This document shows positions 33,869 through 43,201 of a stretch of 64,000 nt of DNA, one piece after another. This DNA comes from DATLXU01 sp035575515 (GTDB lineage: Bacteria; Acidobacteriota; Blastocatellia; UBA7656), in NCBI GenBank assembly GCA_035575515.1, contig DATLXU010000068.1, positions 1 to 64,000 on the forward strand, given 5' to 3'. The notes under the pieces were generated by a model that was not told where the DNA came from, made no database searches, and was given only the letters and a program-made list of their open reading frames with translations. Position 1 is the first letter of the stretch; each line of letters starts with the position of its first letter. A program made the translations under genes and the position numbers.

Positions 33869-36800
33869 CTAGAACGAAATCCGCGCGCTGAGCTGCACCT
33901 CGCGGCCCGGCGTCGCAGCTTCGGTGATTGTGCCAAACTGCGGCGTGTTGACAAAGCGGTTTGGCGTGCCGAGATTGGTGTGGTTGAGCGCGTTGAAGAA
34001 CTCCGCGCGCACCTGCAATCTCATGCTCTCGGTCACGCTGAAGTCGCGGCGCAATGCCAGATCGAGGGTCTGCAATCCAGGACCGTAGACGGAATTGCGT
34101 CCCACATTCCCAAACGTAAACGCTGGCGGCGCTTGAAAGGCGGCGGGGTTGAACCAGCGATCCGCAGTGCGCGTTCCGGGACCGAAAATCGGCTGGCCGG
34201 TCAGGTTGGCCCGCACGGGATTTTCGCCCAACAATGTGCCCGCGTTTGCAGTGTCGCCAAAAACGGAGATCGTGAAGGGGAAGCCCGTCTGCGCTTGGTA
34301 AATAGCCGACAGGTGCCAACTGCGGCTGAGCGCGTGAACGAGCTTCGGACCGCCGAGCGAGGGAATATCGTAGACCGCGCTCAGCGCAAAGCGATGGCGA
34401 ATGTCGCAGGCGGGCCCTTTCTCTGCCACAAGGTTGTTGTTGTCCTGCGGGATGGCAGCTTCGAACATCGGCGAGCGAAAGTCGGGCGCGTCGCTGAGGT
34501 TCTTTGACCAGGTGTAGTTGGCGAGCACGCTGATCCCGTTCGCATATCGGCGGCGGATGTTTATATAACCCGCGTCATACCAGCTCCGCGCAGTATTTTC
34601 CAGCAGGTTGATGCCGCTCACGGGAAAAGTCGTGCTGGCGACGATGACGTTTGAAGGCAGAACGGAGCCGGGCAGGAAGCTGAGCGTCTTGAACGGGCGG
34701 CGCGGGCCTAAAGGGCCGGGGCCGGGCGGCGCATTGTTAATCAAATGAGCGCGCTGCAGGTGCAGGCCGCGCGCGCCGAGATAGCCAAGCTCGATTGTGG
34801 TCTTGCTGCCAAGGCTCTTTTCAACCGAAAAGCTCCATTGCTGGATGTACTGCGAAGGCGCGTTGAGATCAAAACCGGCGAAGCTGACGACCGTCTGACC
34901 GAGCACCGGCTCTGCGAAATTGAAGTGAGCGGCAATAACGCCCGGCGCCGGGATGAAGTTGTCGCTCTGCTGCGTCTCCGGGAATACATAAGGGACATTG
35001 TGCCGCTGGTTGCACCACGTGTTCATATCAACCGGCGTGAAGAATATGCCATAAGCCGCATGAAGCACGACCCCGTAACGGTCAACATTGTGTGAGATTC
35101 CTAACCTGGGAGCGAAGTTGAGCTTCTTCGGTCTCATCAAGCCTTTTGGAAACCCCAACTGCCCGCCGATGAAAACCGAAGGCTTCCCGTCGTTGAATAC
35201 GAGGTTGGTGTTTGTGTAGCGGATGTCGGTGAGCGGGCTCATGTATTCGTATCGCAGCCCTATCTGAATAGTTGTGTTGGGAGTTATCTGGAAGCCGTCC
35301 TGAACAAAAGCGTCGGCGTACCATTGCCTGAGCTGCATCTGCGGGATGCCCGCCTGTCGCTGCTTGACGACGGGAAGCCCAAGCAAGAAACTTGCGAGCG
35401 CCGATCCCGTGCCGTCGCTTGTGGCCGTTCGTGTGGTGAATCCGCTGGTGAATTGATAGTAGCCGCGATTCTGGAAGAATCCCCACATCGGCCAGATGAA
35501 ATACCTGAAGCTCCCTCCGAACTTGAGGCTGTGACGCCCGCGCTGCCAGCTCAGCAGGTCGCGCGCTTCCAAAACGGTGTCCCATGCGTGCATAGGCGTT
35601 GCCGCAAAGCTATCGCCCATTCCAGAGTAACCCTGCACATTGAACCACGGAGCGCCGAACGCCCCCTTCCCGCCAAAGCCTACTCCGCGAATCCCCAGCT
35701 CCGAGACTATGTCATTATTCAGGCTGTTTTCCGAAGTTCGATGCATTGAGAGGCGCGATACGGTGAGGGCCGCCATATTTACCACGCGAGGGCTAATGAC
35801 GCGAGTCCAGGCGATGCTGCCGTGCTGAGAGAAGTTGTCGTGGAAAGCGCCGAATCCGGGCAGGTTCTGCGGCATGAAGCCATTCTCGCTGCTCGCCGAA
35901 TATCTAACGGTGAGGCTGTCGCCGCTTGCGAAATTGTGATCGACGCGCAGGGTGCCCTGATCGGTGATGTGGCGCTCATTGCGAACGTCGAGATAGTTGT
36001 TGCAATCAACGCCTGCGCCGATGACCGTAGGCGCTCCCATCATCGTCATGCCGCAGCCCATCATGGCCATCTCCAGATTTGGGCGGGGCAGATATTTCTG
36101 TAGAAACAACTGGGCCGCCGGATCAATCAGGTTCGATGGAATGAGATTGTTCCGAAAAGCGTCGCGTATGATCTGCGGATTGGAAGGGCTGACGGGTTTG
36201 GTCGGATCGAGGTTCGGGTTCGGGCGAGAGCTGAACGGATTGTATATAGTCGTCCCGCTCATGGAGAAATCACCCATTATCTCCATCTCGGTTGGGACGG
36301 TGTGGATCATCGTCACCGCCTTCGAGTGGCGCAGCCCCTCATAGTTGGCAAAGAAGAAAGTCCGGTTGCGAATGATAGGGCCGCCGAGCGACGCGCCGAA
36401 ATTGTTGCGGACCAGAAAATTTGAAGAGTCCATCATCTGATTGAAAGTGTGAGCATCGAGCGCGCCGTTTCTCAAGAATTCATAGACAGTCCCGTGAAAC
36501 CCGTTCGTGCCAGTTCGCGTGACGATGTTTATCTGCCCACCGCCAGCTCCGCCCATCTCGGCGGAATAACTGCCGGTTTGAACCTTAAACTCCTGTACGG
36601 CATCCGGCGACGGGCTGAAATTGAGCGTGTTGAAGGTCGGGTCCGTGTTCGTGGCGCCGTCGAGGAGATAATAGTTCGCATTGGGACGATTGCCTCCGAT
36701 GCTTACCGCCGACCGCTGGCCGGGTCGCCAGTAAAGGGGGTTCATGTCTCCTGTCTGAGCGCCGTGCGATGCATGCGCGCCCGGAACCGTAAGCACCAGA

Positions 36801-37246
36801 TCAATGAGCATACGACCGTTGAGCGGCAATTCGCGGATGGCGGCAGGCTCGATGACCTCGCCAATGCTGGGATCGGTCGTTCGCAGCATATCGCCTTCGG
36901 CTATCACCTTTACTTCGCTGGAGACCGATGCCGGATTGAGACCTACGTCGAGCATGAGTTGCTGTCCAACCTCAAGGCGAAGCGCCCGCGTGAAGGAGGC
37001 AAAGCCATTGGCCGTAACTTTAAGCTCATAATCGCCCGGAAGCAGGCCTGTGATCTGGAAGATGCCCTGATCGTTGCTGGTGGTGTATCGCGCGGCGCCC
37101 GTGGTGAGCGAGGTCAGTTGCGCCGTTGCGCCGACGATGACATGGTTTTGCGGATCGGTGATGGCTCCGCTCAGCGTTGCGTAATTACTTTGGGCGAAAG
37201 CCGGCATGGCAAGTGAAACACATATCAGAAAAACAAACGCTCTCAC
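33869..37246 (-). CDS. Oar-like TonB-dependent outer-membrane receptor
   Basis: 1125 aa. A signal peptide (ends PAFAQSN), a carboxypeptidase-regulatory domain (SGAITDPQNHVIVGAT), a plug (RELPLNGRMLIDLVLTVPG; YYLLDGATN) and a C-terminal barrel of about 900 residues ending SARISF. The loop near residues 400-430 is unusually rich in Met and Cys (MAMMGCGMTMMGAP), which could bind a soft metal. A GTG start at 37246 with AGGGGG 7 bases upstream matches the start style of the other receptor; an ATG at 37279 is the alternative. It lies downstream of the propeller kinase/regulator pair on the same strand. Confidence 0.87.
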   Translation of the reverse strand: MRAFVFLICVSLAMPAFAQSNYATLSGAITDPQNHVIVGATAQLTSLTTGAARYTTSNDQGIFQITGLLPGDYELKVTANGFASFTRALRLEVGQQLMLDVGLNPASVSSEVKVIAEGDMLRTTDPSIGEVIEPAAIRELPLNGRMLIDLVLTVPGAHASHGAQTGDMNPLYWRPGQRSAVSIGGNRPNANYYLLDGATNTDPTFNTLNFSPSPDAVQEFKVQTGSYSAEMGGAGGGQINIVTRTGTNGFHGTVYEFLRNGALDAHTFNQMMDSSNFLVRNNFGASLGGPIIRNRTFFFANYEGLRHSKAVTMIHTVPTEMEIMGDFSMSGTTIYNPFSSRPNPNLDPTKPVSPSNPQIIRDAFRNNLIPSNLIDPAAQLFLQKYLPRPNLEMAMMGCGMTMMGAPTVIGAGVDCNNYLDVRNERHITDQGTLRVDHNFASGDSLTVRYSASSENGFMPQNLPGFGAFHDNFSQHGSIAWTRVISPRVVNMAALTVSRLSMHRTSENSLNNDIVSELGIRGVGFGGKGAFGAPWFNVQGYSGMGDSFAATPMHAWDTVLEARDLLSWQRGRHSLKFGGSFRYFIWPMWGFFQNRGYYQFTSGFTTRTATSDGTGSALASFLLGLPVVKQRQAGIPQMQLRQWYADAFVQDGFQITPNTTIQIGLRYEYMSPLTDIRYTNTNLVFNDGKPSVFIGGQLGFPKGLMRPKKLNFAPRLGISHNVDRYGVVLHAAYGIFFTPVDMNTWCNQRHNVPYVFPETQQSDNFIPAPGVIAAHFNFAEPVLGQTVVSFAGFDLNAPSQYIQQWSFSVEKSLGSKTTIELGYLGARGLHLQRAHLINNAPPGPGPLGPRRPFKTLSFLPGSVLPSNVIVASTTFPVSGINLLENTARSWYDAGYINIRRRYANGISVLANYTWSKNLSDAPDFRSPMFEAAIPQDNNNLVAEKGPACDIRHRFALSAVYDIPSLGGPKLVHALSRSWHLSAIYQAQTGFPFTISVFGDTANAGTLLGENPVRANLTGQPIFGPGTRTADRWFNPAAFQAPPAFTFGNVGRNSVYGPGLQTLDLALRRDFSVTESMRLQVRAEFFNALNHTNLGTPNRFVNTPQFGTITEAATPGREVQLSARISF

Positions 37247-37629
37247 GGAAGAACCCCCTGGCAGAATAGTTTGGCGCACGCAGCTTTAGACGCAGGAGAA
37301 GGAAGTCGCGTCATTGATGGCGCGGAGTCATAACATAAATAAGGGCCGGGCTGTGATTGCCGGGTCGTGCGCATATGCACTGAAGTTTCAGCCTACTTCA
37401 TCAATCCGAACCGACCTGGGCATCAGGCCCCGCCCCTGCGAGCTTGATACCGCAACAAATTCAGTAACCCGTCGTTTGACAGGATCAGAGGATTACAGCC
37501 TACAACAGCCACTTCATCGGAACATCTATGAATGCTGATTATTATGCGCAGAGAATAACCTGAAATCGTTTCCCTGTCATTAAACCTGAGTAGAGAAAAT
37601 GAGTATAACTTTCGTTATAGGCGAAGAGG
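37247..37629. other. 383-base intergenic region between regulator and receptor
   Basis: Holds the upstream region of the receptor and the end of the kinase-regulator operon. Near the regulator stop the minus strand has TATAAC-GAAA-GTTATA (37604-37619), a short stem with a GNRA loop. A GCATATGC palindrome lies near 37370. I found no consensus promoter, riboswitch or open reading frame that I trust. Confidence 0.4.
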
Positions 37630-38262
37630 TCAATCCAGGTGTACGATGCCGCGCTGGAGGGCGAAGGTAGCCGCCTGAGTGCGGTCGCTGACGCCGAGCT
37701 TGCTCAATATATTATTGATGTGAATCTTGACCGTGCCTTCGGTAATGCCCAGTTCCGAAGCGATCCTCTTATTGCTTTTGCCTTCTACAATCAGCGTCAG
37801 GATTTCAAGCTCGCGAGAAGTGAGGTCGGTGCGATTCAACCGTTCGGCCAGCCTGTTTGCCACCGCTTGCGGGATGCGGTGTTGCCCGGCATGGACTGCC
37901 CGGATTACATCAACCAATTCCTCGCGCAGCATATCTTTTAAGAGATAACTGCGCGCCCCGGCTTGCAGCGCGCGGTAGATGTCTTCGTCCCCGTCGTAGG
38001 TGGTTAAAACAATGAAGCGAGCTTCGGGAAACTCTTTGCGAATCGCGACAATCGCTTCGATGCCGTCCATCTCCGGCATTCGCAAATCCATAAGGGTCAC
38101 GTGGGGTCTGTGCTGGCGAAACATCTCAACCGCCTCGCGCCCGTTCGCCGCCTGCGCAACGATAGTCATATCGGGCTGTGTGGTGATTACGGCCTCCAAT
38201 CCCATGCGCACCACAAAGTGGTCATCAGCTATCATTACGCGAATCTGATTGCTTGCGCTCAT
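37630..38262 (-). CDS. NarL/FixJ-family response regulator
   Basis: 210 aa. A receiver domain with phosphoacceptor D59 (TLMDLRMPEMDG), the acidic pair DD near residue 13 and K109 (LLKD) is followed by a LuxR-type HTH (LTSRELEILTLIVEGKSNKRIASELGITEGTVK...). It overlaps the histidine kinase stop by four bases (ATGA), so the two form one two-component system. Likely targets include nearby receptor genes on the same strand, but no binding site is seen. Confidence 0.92.
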   Translation of the reverse strand: MSASNQIRVMIADDHFVVRMGLEAVITTQPDMTIVAQAANGREAVEMFRQHRPHVTLMDLRMPEMDGIEAIVAIRKEFPEARFIVLTTYDGDEDIYRALQAGARSYLLKDMLREELVDVIRAVHAGQHRIPQAVANRLAERLNRTDLTSRELEILTLIVEGKSNKRIASELGITEGTVKIHINNILSKLGVSDRTQAATFALQRGIVHLD

Positions 38263-41200
38263 TTTGAAACTCTGCCCGATGGAATCGTCGCGATGACTTC
38301 TGTGCCCTGCCCGGGATTGCTGTTTACGACGAGATGCCCTTTCATCCGCCGCGCGCGCTCTCGCATGCCAATCAATCCAAAGTGGCCATTGATGGACTGT
38401 TCGCTTTGCGCGTTGAATCCCGCTCCATCATCGCGCACGCGCAGCCCAACTCGGTCAGGCTCGTAGCAAAGCTCGATGGAGATCTTTTTCGGCGCGGCGT
38501 GCTTCATCGCGTTCGTCAACGCCTCCTGCCCGATGCGCAATAAATTGTTCTCGACAGTTTCGGCGAGCCTGCGCGGAGCGCCAGTGACGTGAAGCTGCAC
38601 CTCGACCTCAGTGCCCGCCGTAAGTTGCTCGGCGATGTTTGATAAAGCCCCAGGCAGGTCGCTGCCTTCAAGCGATTGCGAGCGCAAATCCCAAACCGTG
38701 CGGCGAGCTTCCGCGAGGCTGTAGTTGACCATGGTTTGCGCCAGCTCGAGATGCCGCTTCGCTTTTTCATCAGATTCATTCAACGTCTTTCCTACGGCAT
38801 CGAGTTGCAACGCGATTCCGACAAAGCCTTGCGCGAGCGTGTCGTGAATCTCGCGCGCCAGCCGATTGCGCTCATCAAGCACCGCCGAAAACTTCGCCTT
38901 CACCTGACGGATGCGCAGAAGGTATAAAATCCATATCATCAAAGCTGCGACTGCGGCAAGCAACAGATAAAACCAGTAAGTTTGATAGAAGTACGGCTTC
39001 AGGTAAAAAGCGAACGCGGCTCCCGCTTCGTTCCATACGCCGTCGTTGTTGGAGGCCATCACGCGAAATGTATAACTTCCGGGAGGGATGCTCGTGTAAT
39101 AAGCCACGCGGCTCGCGCCCGCGTCAATCCAGTCGCGGTCAAACCCTTCGAGCTTGTACTTGTACCGCACCTTCTCGGGCGCGATGAAGCTCAAGCCCGC
39201 GTAATGAAACTCCAGCCTGTCAGTTCCCGCCGCAAGCTCGATTCTCTTTGACGGATCAACCCGCTGATTGTCAACTATGACCTGCTCAATGACAACGGGC
39301 GGAGGCAACCGATTTGTCTTTATGTTTTCAGGATCAATCGCCGCCACGCCTTTGATGGTCGGAAACCAGAGCCTGCCATCGCGGCTTCGCCAACCGGCGG
39401 GCTGGCCGCCGTTGCATTCTCTGTCTTGCATGCCGTCGGCTGTTCCGTAAGAAACCGAAGTCACGGCTTGAATCTCACCGTCGGCAAAATCATTAAGCTC
39501 GGCGCGGCTCGCGCGAAAGACTCCCTTCGCGCTGCTCATCCACAGGTTGCCGCTCGCGTCTTCGAGTATCTGAAAGACGCAATCATCAAACAGCCCGTTC
39601 CGGGTCGTGATTGCGGTCAGCCGTCCATCCTTGAGGCGATTGAGTCCACCTCGGCGCGTGCCTATCCATAGCGCGCCGTCTCTGTCTTCGTAAATCGCCC
39701 GCACGCTGTTGTCCGAAAGCCCCTGCTCGCTTGTGTATGTCGTGAAGCGCCCATCGCGCAAGCAACAGAGTCCACCGCTTCGCGTGCCTATCCACAGGCT
39801 GCCCTTCGAGTCTGAATGAACTGCCAAAATAGCATCGTCCGGCAAGCCGTCTTCGGTCGTGTAGACTTTGAACTCGCCGTTTTTTAACTTGGTCAAACCG
39901 CCGAGCGTGCCTATCCATAAATTGCCTTCGCCATCTTCATCAATCGCCCACACGGCGTTGTTGGATAATCCGTCGAGTATCGTGTAAGTAGTAAATCTTC
40001 CATCGTTGAATTCCGTAAGACCTGCGGGCGTGCCTATCCACAGACTACCTTTGCGGTCTTCGTAAAGCGCGCGCACGATGTTGCTGGCAAGCCCCTGCTC
40101 AGCGGTGTAGGCGGTCAGCTTTCCATCTTTCAACCTGTTCAGCCCGCCTCCCTGCGTGCCAATCCAAAGGCTGGCGTCGCGGCCTTCGATGACCGTCCAA
40201 ATCATGTCACTCGACAGTCCATCGCGCGTCGTGTAGGTGATGAACTTTGTGTCTTTGAGCAGGTTCAATCCGCCTGTCTCTGTTCCAACCCAAAGGTTGC
40301 CTTCGCGGTCTTCGTAAACAGATGTCACGGTGTTAGTCGAAAGCCCTTCGCGCGTTGTGTAGGCGCTTAACTTCCCGCCGCGCAGTCGAGCAAGCCCGCC
40401 CGGCGTGCCAAGCCACAAAGTAGCGTTGCGGTCTTTGTAGATTGACAAGACGCTATTGTCCGGCAATCCGTTTTCGGTTGTGTAGGCGACGAACTTCCCG
40501 CCGCTCAAGCGGTTCAATCCGCCATCCGTGCCTATCCATAAATTGCCGCTCGCGTCTTCCTCGATTGACCAGATCATGTTGCTAGCGAGTCCGTCTGCGG
40601 TTGTATAAACGGTGAACCGGCCCTCTTTGAATCGTGCCAGTCCGTTCGGCGTGCCGAGCCAGAGATCGCCTTTGCTGCTTTCGTAAATTGCTCTCACGTA
40701 GGTGGCGGGCAAGCCATCTTGCGTCGTGTAGGTCGTAAATGCTTTTCCGTCGAACCGCGCGAGTCCTTCGGTCGTGCTGATCCAGAGATTGCCCTGCCGG
40801 TCTTCGCGCATCAGGCCGACGCTGTTTGAGGGAAGTCCTTCTTTAGTTGTGAAGCCTGTGATGCGCTCATCTTTGAAGCGATTGAGTCCGCCGGGCGTGC
40901 CTATCCAGATATTGCCCGCGCTGTCTTCGTATATCGAGCCGATGTTGTCGTGCGTCAGGCCGTCTTTAGTTGAATAGGCGGTGAAGGCTCTGTCGCTGAA
41001 TCGAATGAGACCTTCGTCGGTTCCAATCCACAGGTTGGCGCGCTTGTCTTCAAAGATGACCTGAATGTTGTTGCTTTTAATCTGCGGGGTGTTCTGCTTG
41101 TCGAAGACATGAAATCGTATGCCGTCGAAGCGAACAAGCCCTTCTTCGGTTGCGAGCCAGATGTAGCCGTCCTGAGTTTGCAGTATCGAGCGCACGGTGT

Positions 41201-41354
41201 TTTGAGGCAGGCCGCTTTCTGTCCGCCACAGGCTGTGGTTGTACTGAGTGATTGCGCTGGTTGGATCAAGAGCAATCGAGGTTCGGGGAAAGAGTAGAGC
41301 CAGAGCGACAAGAAAGATTGACAGCGTCGCGCAATAAAGGATGGTTCTGCTCAT
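38259..41354 (-). CDS. beta-propeller sensor histidine kinase (NarL type)
   Basis: 1031 aa. A signal/anchor is followed by about 15 two-component-regulator propeller repeats (each with LWIGT..GGL and YTT.DGL), enough for two seven-blade propellers. Then come a Y_Y_Y domain (about 690-755), one membrane helix (about 765-785), a HisKA_3 dimerisation domain with H837 (REIHDTLAQGF) and an HATPase domain (NLLRIGQEALTNAMKHA; DDGAGF). The periplasmic part matches hybrid two-component sensors of polysaccharide systems, but the receiver/HTH is a separate protein here. Likely senses a glycan or peptide fragment. Confidence 0.92.
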   Translation of the reverse strand: MSRTILYCATLSIFLVALALLFPRTSIALDPTSAITQYNHSLWRTESGLPQNTVRSILQTQDGYIWLATEEGLVRFDGIRFHVFDKQNTPQIKSNNIQVIFEDKRANLWIGTDEGLIRFSDRAFTAYSTKDGLTHDNIGSIYEDSAGNIWIGTPGGLNRFKDERITGFTTKEGLPSNSVGLMREDRQGNLWISTTEGLARFDGKAFTTYTTQDGLPATYVRAIYESSKGDLWLGTPNGLARFKEGRFTVYTTADGLASNMIWSIEEDASGNLWIGTDGGLNRLSGGKFVAYTTENGLPDNSVLSIYKDRNATLWLGTPGGLARLRGGKLSAYTTREGLSTNTVTSVYEDREGNLWVGTETGGLNLLKDTKFITYTTRDGLSSDMIWTVIEGRDASLWIGTQGGGLNRLKDGKLTAYTAEQGLASNIVRALYEDRKGSLWIGTPAGLTEFNDGRFTTYTILDGLSNNAVWAIDEDGEGNLWIGTLGGLTKLKNGEFKVYTTEDGLPDDAILAVHSDSKGSLWIGTRSGGLCCLRDGRFTTYTSEQGLSDNSVRAIYEDRDGALWIGTRRGGLNRLKDGRLTAITTRNGLFDDCVFQILEDASGNLWMSSAKGVFRASRAELNDFADGEIQAVTSVSYGTADGMQDRECNGGQPAGWRSRDGRLWFPTIKGVAAIDPENIKTNRLPPPVVIEQVIVDNQRVDPSKRIELAAGTDRLEFHYAGLSFIAPEKVRYKYKLEGFDRDWIDAGASRVAYYTSIPPGSYTFRVMASNNDGVWNEAGAAFAFYLKPYFYQTYWFYLLLAAVAALMIWILYLLRIRQVKAKFSAVLDERNRLAREIHDTLAQGFVGIALQLDAVGKTLNESDEKAKRHLELAQTMVNYSLAEARRTVWDLRSQSLEGSDLPGALSNIAEQLTAGTEVEVQLHVTGAPRRLAETVENNLLRIGQEALTNAMKHAAPKKISIELCYEPDRVGLRVRDDGAGFNAQSEQSINGHFGLIGMRERARRMKGHLVVNSNPGQGTEVIATIPSGRVSK

Positions 41355-41384
41355 CGGTTTAATCGTGGCCGAACTGCTTAAAAG

Positions 41385-42392
41385 TCATTTCATGAGGCGG
41401 CGCTTCGCTTCGTCAATCAGTTCATTGTTGCGCTCATACGAAAGCCGCGTGTCGCCGCTCGATTCAATCTCTTTCGGCGGATAGATGTGCTTCCGGTAAA
41501 CCGGATACGCCTCAGTGCGCAGGTGAGCGAGCATGTGGTGGCCGCGCCGACTTGCTCTCTCATGTCGCAACGCTGAAATATCAACCGGCGCAACGACAAT
41601 GCGCTCGCCCGGGCCGGGCGAGGCTTGCGCAAGCAGCCTGCCATCATAATCCACAACCTGACTGCCGCCCGGCCACGAATATGGTGGATACATTTTCAAG
41701 CTCGCGCCCTGATTCGCCGCGACTACATACGCTATGTTTTCAATCGCGCGGCAACGATTTACCACACTCCACCAGTCCATAGGCTCTGTCGCGCCCCACG
41801 GATCCATGTAAGCCGAGACGCGAACTAAAATCTCCGCGCCGTTTGCCGCGAGCTGGCGAATTGCTTCCGGAAACAGCCAGTCATAACAAATAGCGCAGCC
41901 GATCTTTCCGATGGGCGTATCGGCTACGGGAAACATATCGTCGTTGTAGCCTTCAAGATCGTGCGGGCTTGAGTGGACTTCATAAGGGATCCAGGTGTTC
42001 ACTTTGCGATACTTGTAAAGAATGCCTTCGGGACCGATGAGGCAAGTCGTGTTGAATACGATGCCCGGCCACTTCGGGTCTGCTTCAAGAATCGTGCCCG
42101 ATTGAATGTAGATGTTATGCTCGCGCGCTTTTTGCTCCAACCGTTCGGTGTGCTCGTTCGGAATCGGAATGGCTAATTTATTGACCAATTCTTTCAGAGT
42201 AGGGAAGACCGGCGCGGCATGCGCGAATTCAGGGAAGACGACTAACCTTACAGGAAGAAACGGCGCGGCTCCGGCTACGGCGTTGTCTATCATGGCAAGC
42301 ATGCGGTCGGTGTTGCGGCGCATCTCGCGGCGCTCTGTCGGGTTCGGCAAATCTGTCTGACAGGCTGCGACTGAGTATCGAATGTGCTCCAT
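41385..42392 (-). CDS. nitrilase-superfamily carbon-nitrogen hydrolase
   Basis: 335 aa cytoplasmic enzyme with the full Glu-Lys-Cys triad: E55 (FPEFA), K130 (YRKVN) and C169 (CAICYDWLFPE). It would hydrolyse an amide, carbamoyl or nitrile group. The C-terminal extension RRLMK and the ring of aromatic residues (YMDPWGATEPMDWW) resemble amidase-type members rather than nitrilases. It lies 30 bases upstream of the sensor kinase on the same strand and may share its promoter. Substrate unknown. Confidence 0.85.
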   Translation of the reverse strand: MEHIRYSVAACQTDLPNPTERREMRRNTDRMLAMIDNAVAGAAPFLPVRLVVFPEFAHAAPVFPTLKELVNKLAIPIPNEHTERLEQKAREHNIYIQSGTILEADPKWPGIVFNTTCLIGPEGILYKYRKVNTWIPYEVHSSPHDLEGYNDDMFPVADTPIGKIGCAICYDWLFPEAIRQLAANGAEILVRVSAYMDPWGATEPMDWWSVVNRCRAIENIAYVVAANQGASLKMYPPYSWPGGSQVVDYDGRLLAQASPGPGERIVVAPVDISALRHERASRRGHHMLAHLRTEAYPVYRKHIYPPKEIESSGDTRLSYERNNELIDEAKRRLMK

Positions 42393-42618
42393 GATTTTAT
42401 TGCTCCGTGAATGGCTTCACATCAGACATTAAAGCCTCGCGCGCTGTTTTGCAAAGGCAGGCTGTTGAGCAAACTTCCCCAAGCGTCTGGGCGAAAGCCC
42501 GCAGCAGCGCGCCGGTCTTTGCCGAATTCAATCGCAAACACCCCGTTATCAAGTCAATTCCCCATCGGCATATCTGTTGCACGTAAGCCGCGAGAGATTA
42601 TTTAAGGAGATTGATTTT

Positions 42619-43176
42619 ATGGTAGCGACAGTGCAAAGCGTAACCGACAGCGATCTTCGCGAGGCGGTTGTAAACCTGCTCGAAAGCAAACTTACTCGAG
42701 CGGCGGCAAACATCAACGTCGCAACTGAGAAGGGCATTGTCACGCTCACGGGATTCGTCCGCAACGCAGACGAAAAATTTGCGGCAGAGCGCGCGGTTAA
42801 AGAAGCCCTCGGGGTGAAGGCTGTTGCCGATGACATCGAGATCAAGCCATCATATGAGCGAACCGATACGGAGATAGCCCGCGACGTGCTGCGCACTTTT
42901 CAATTGAACGTCTGTTTGCCGCAGGATCGAATCAAGGTGACGGTTCGCGACAGGCAGGTGATTTTGGAAGGCAGCGTTCACTGGCAGTTTCAGCGGATGA
43001 TAGCGCAGGCTGCTGTCCGAAGCCTTCACGGAATCAAGAGCATCACCAACAACATCGAAGTCAGGCCCGAAGAGTTCAATGAAAAAATTGAGCCTGCCGA
43101 AGTGCTCGTGCTCGGCGGCGAGGTGCAGGAGAGCGGAGTCGCGTGGGTTGATTCGAGCGCGGGCGACGCAGGTTAG
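42619..43176 (+). CDS. double BON-domain protein
   Basis: 185 aa with two BON domains (about residues 8-70 and 78-145), each having the GIVTLTGFV or RQVILEGSV strand. There is no signal peptide or LysM domain. BON domains bind membranes or hydrophobic ligands and appear in stress proteins such as OsmY. The ATG at 42619 has AAGGAG about 10 bases upstream. Flanked by convergent MFS gene; no operon partner. Confidence 0.82.
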   Translation: MVATVQSVTDSDLREAVVNLLESKLTRAAANINVATEKGIVTLTGFVRNADEKFAAERAVKEALGVKAVADDIEIKPSYERTDTEIARDVLRTFQLNVCLPQDRIKVTVRDRQVILEGSVHWQFQRMIAQAAVRSLHGIKSITNNIEVRPEEFNEKIEPAEVLVLGGEVQESGVAWVDSSAGDAG

Positions 43177-43201
43177 ACCGGCGTGCATTTGTTTTGATTA
43201 A

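Noticed and set aside
33464..34507. 347-codon plus-strand frame opposite a TonB receptor
   Set aside because: Low-complexity, Arg-rich translation antisense to well-supported genes on the minus strand.
37247..37629. Cobalamin or other riboswitch upstream of the TonB receptor
   Set aside because: No B12-box or other conserved riboswitch core could be found on the minus strand.
39300..41300. Regular repeats considered as a CRISPR or satellite array
   Set aside because: They are in-frame codons of propeller blades, about 144 bases apart and diverged, with no spacers.
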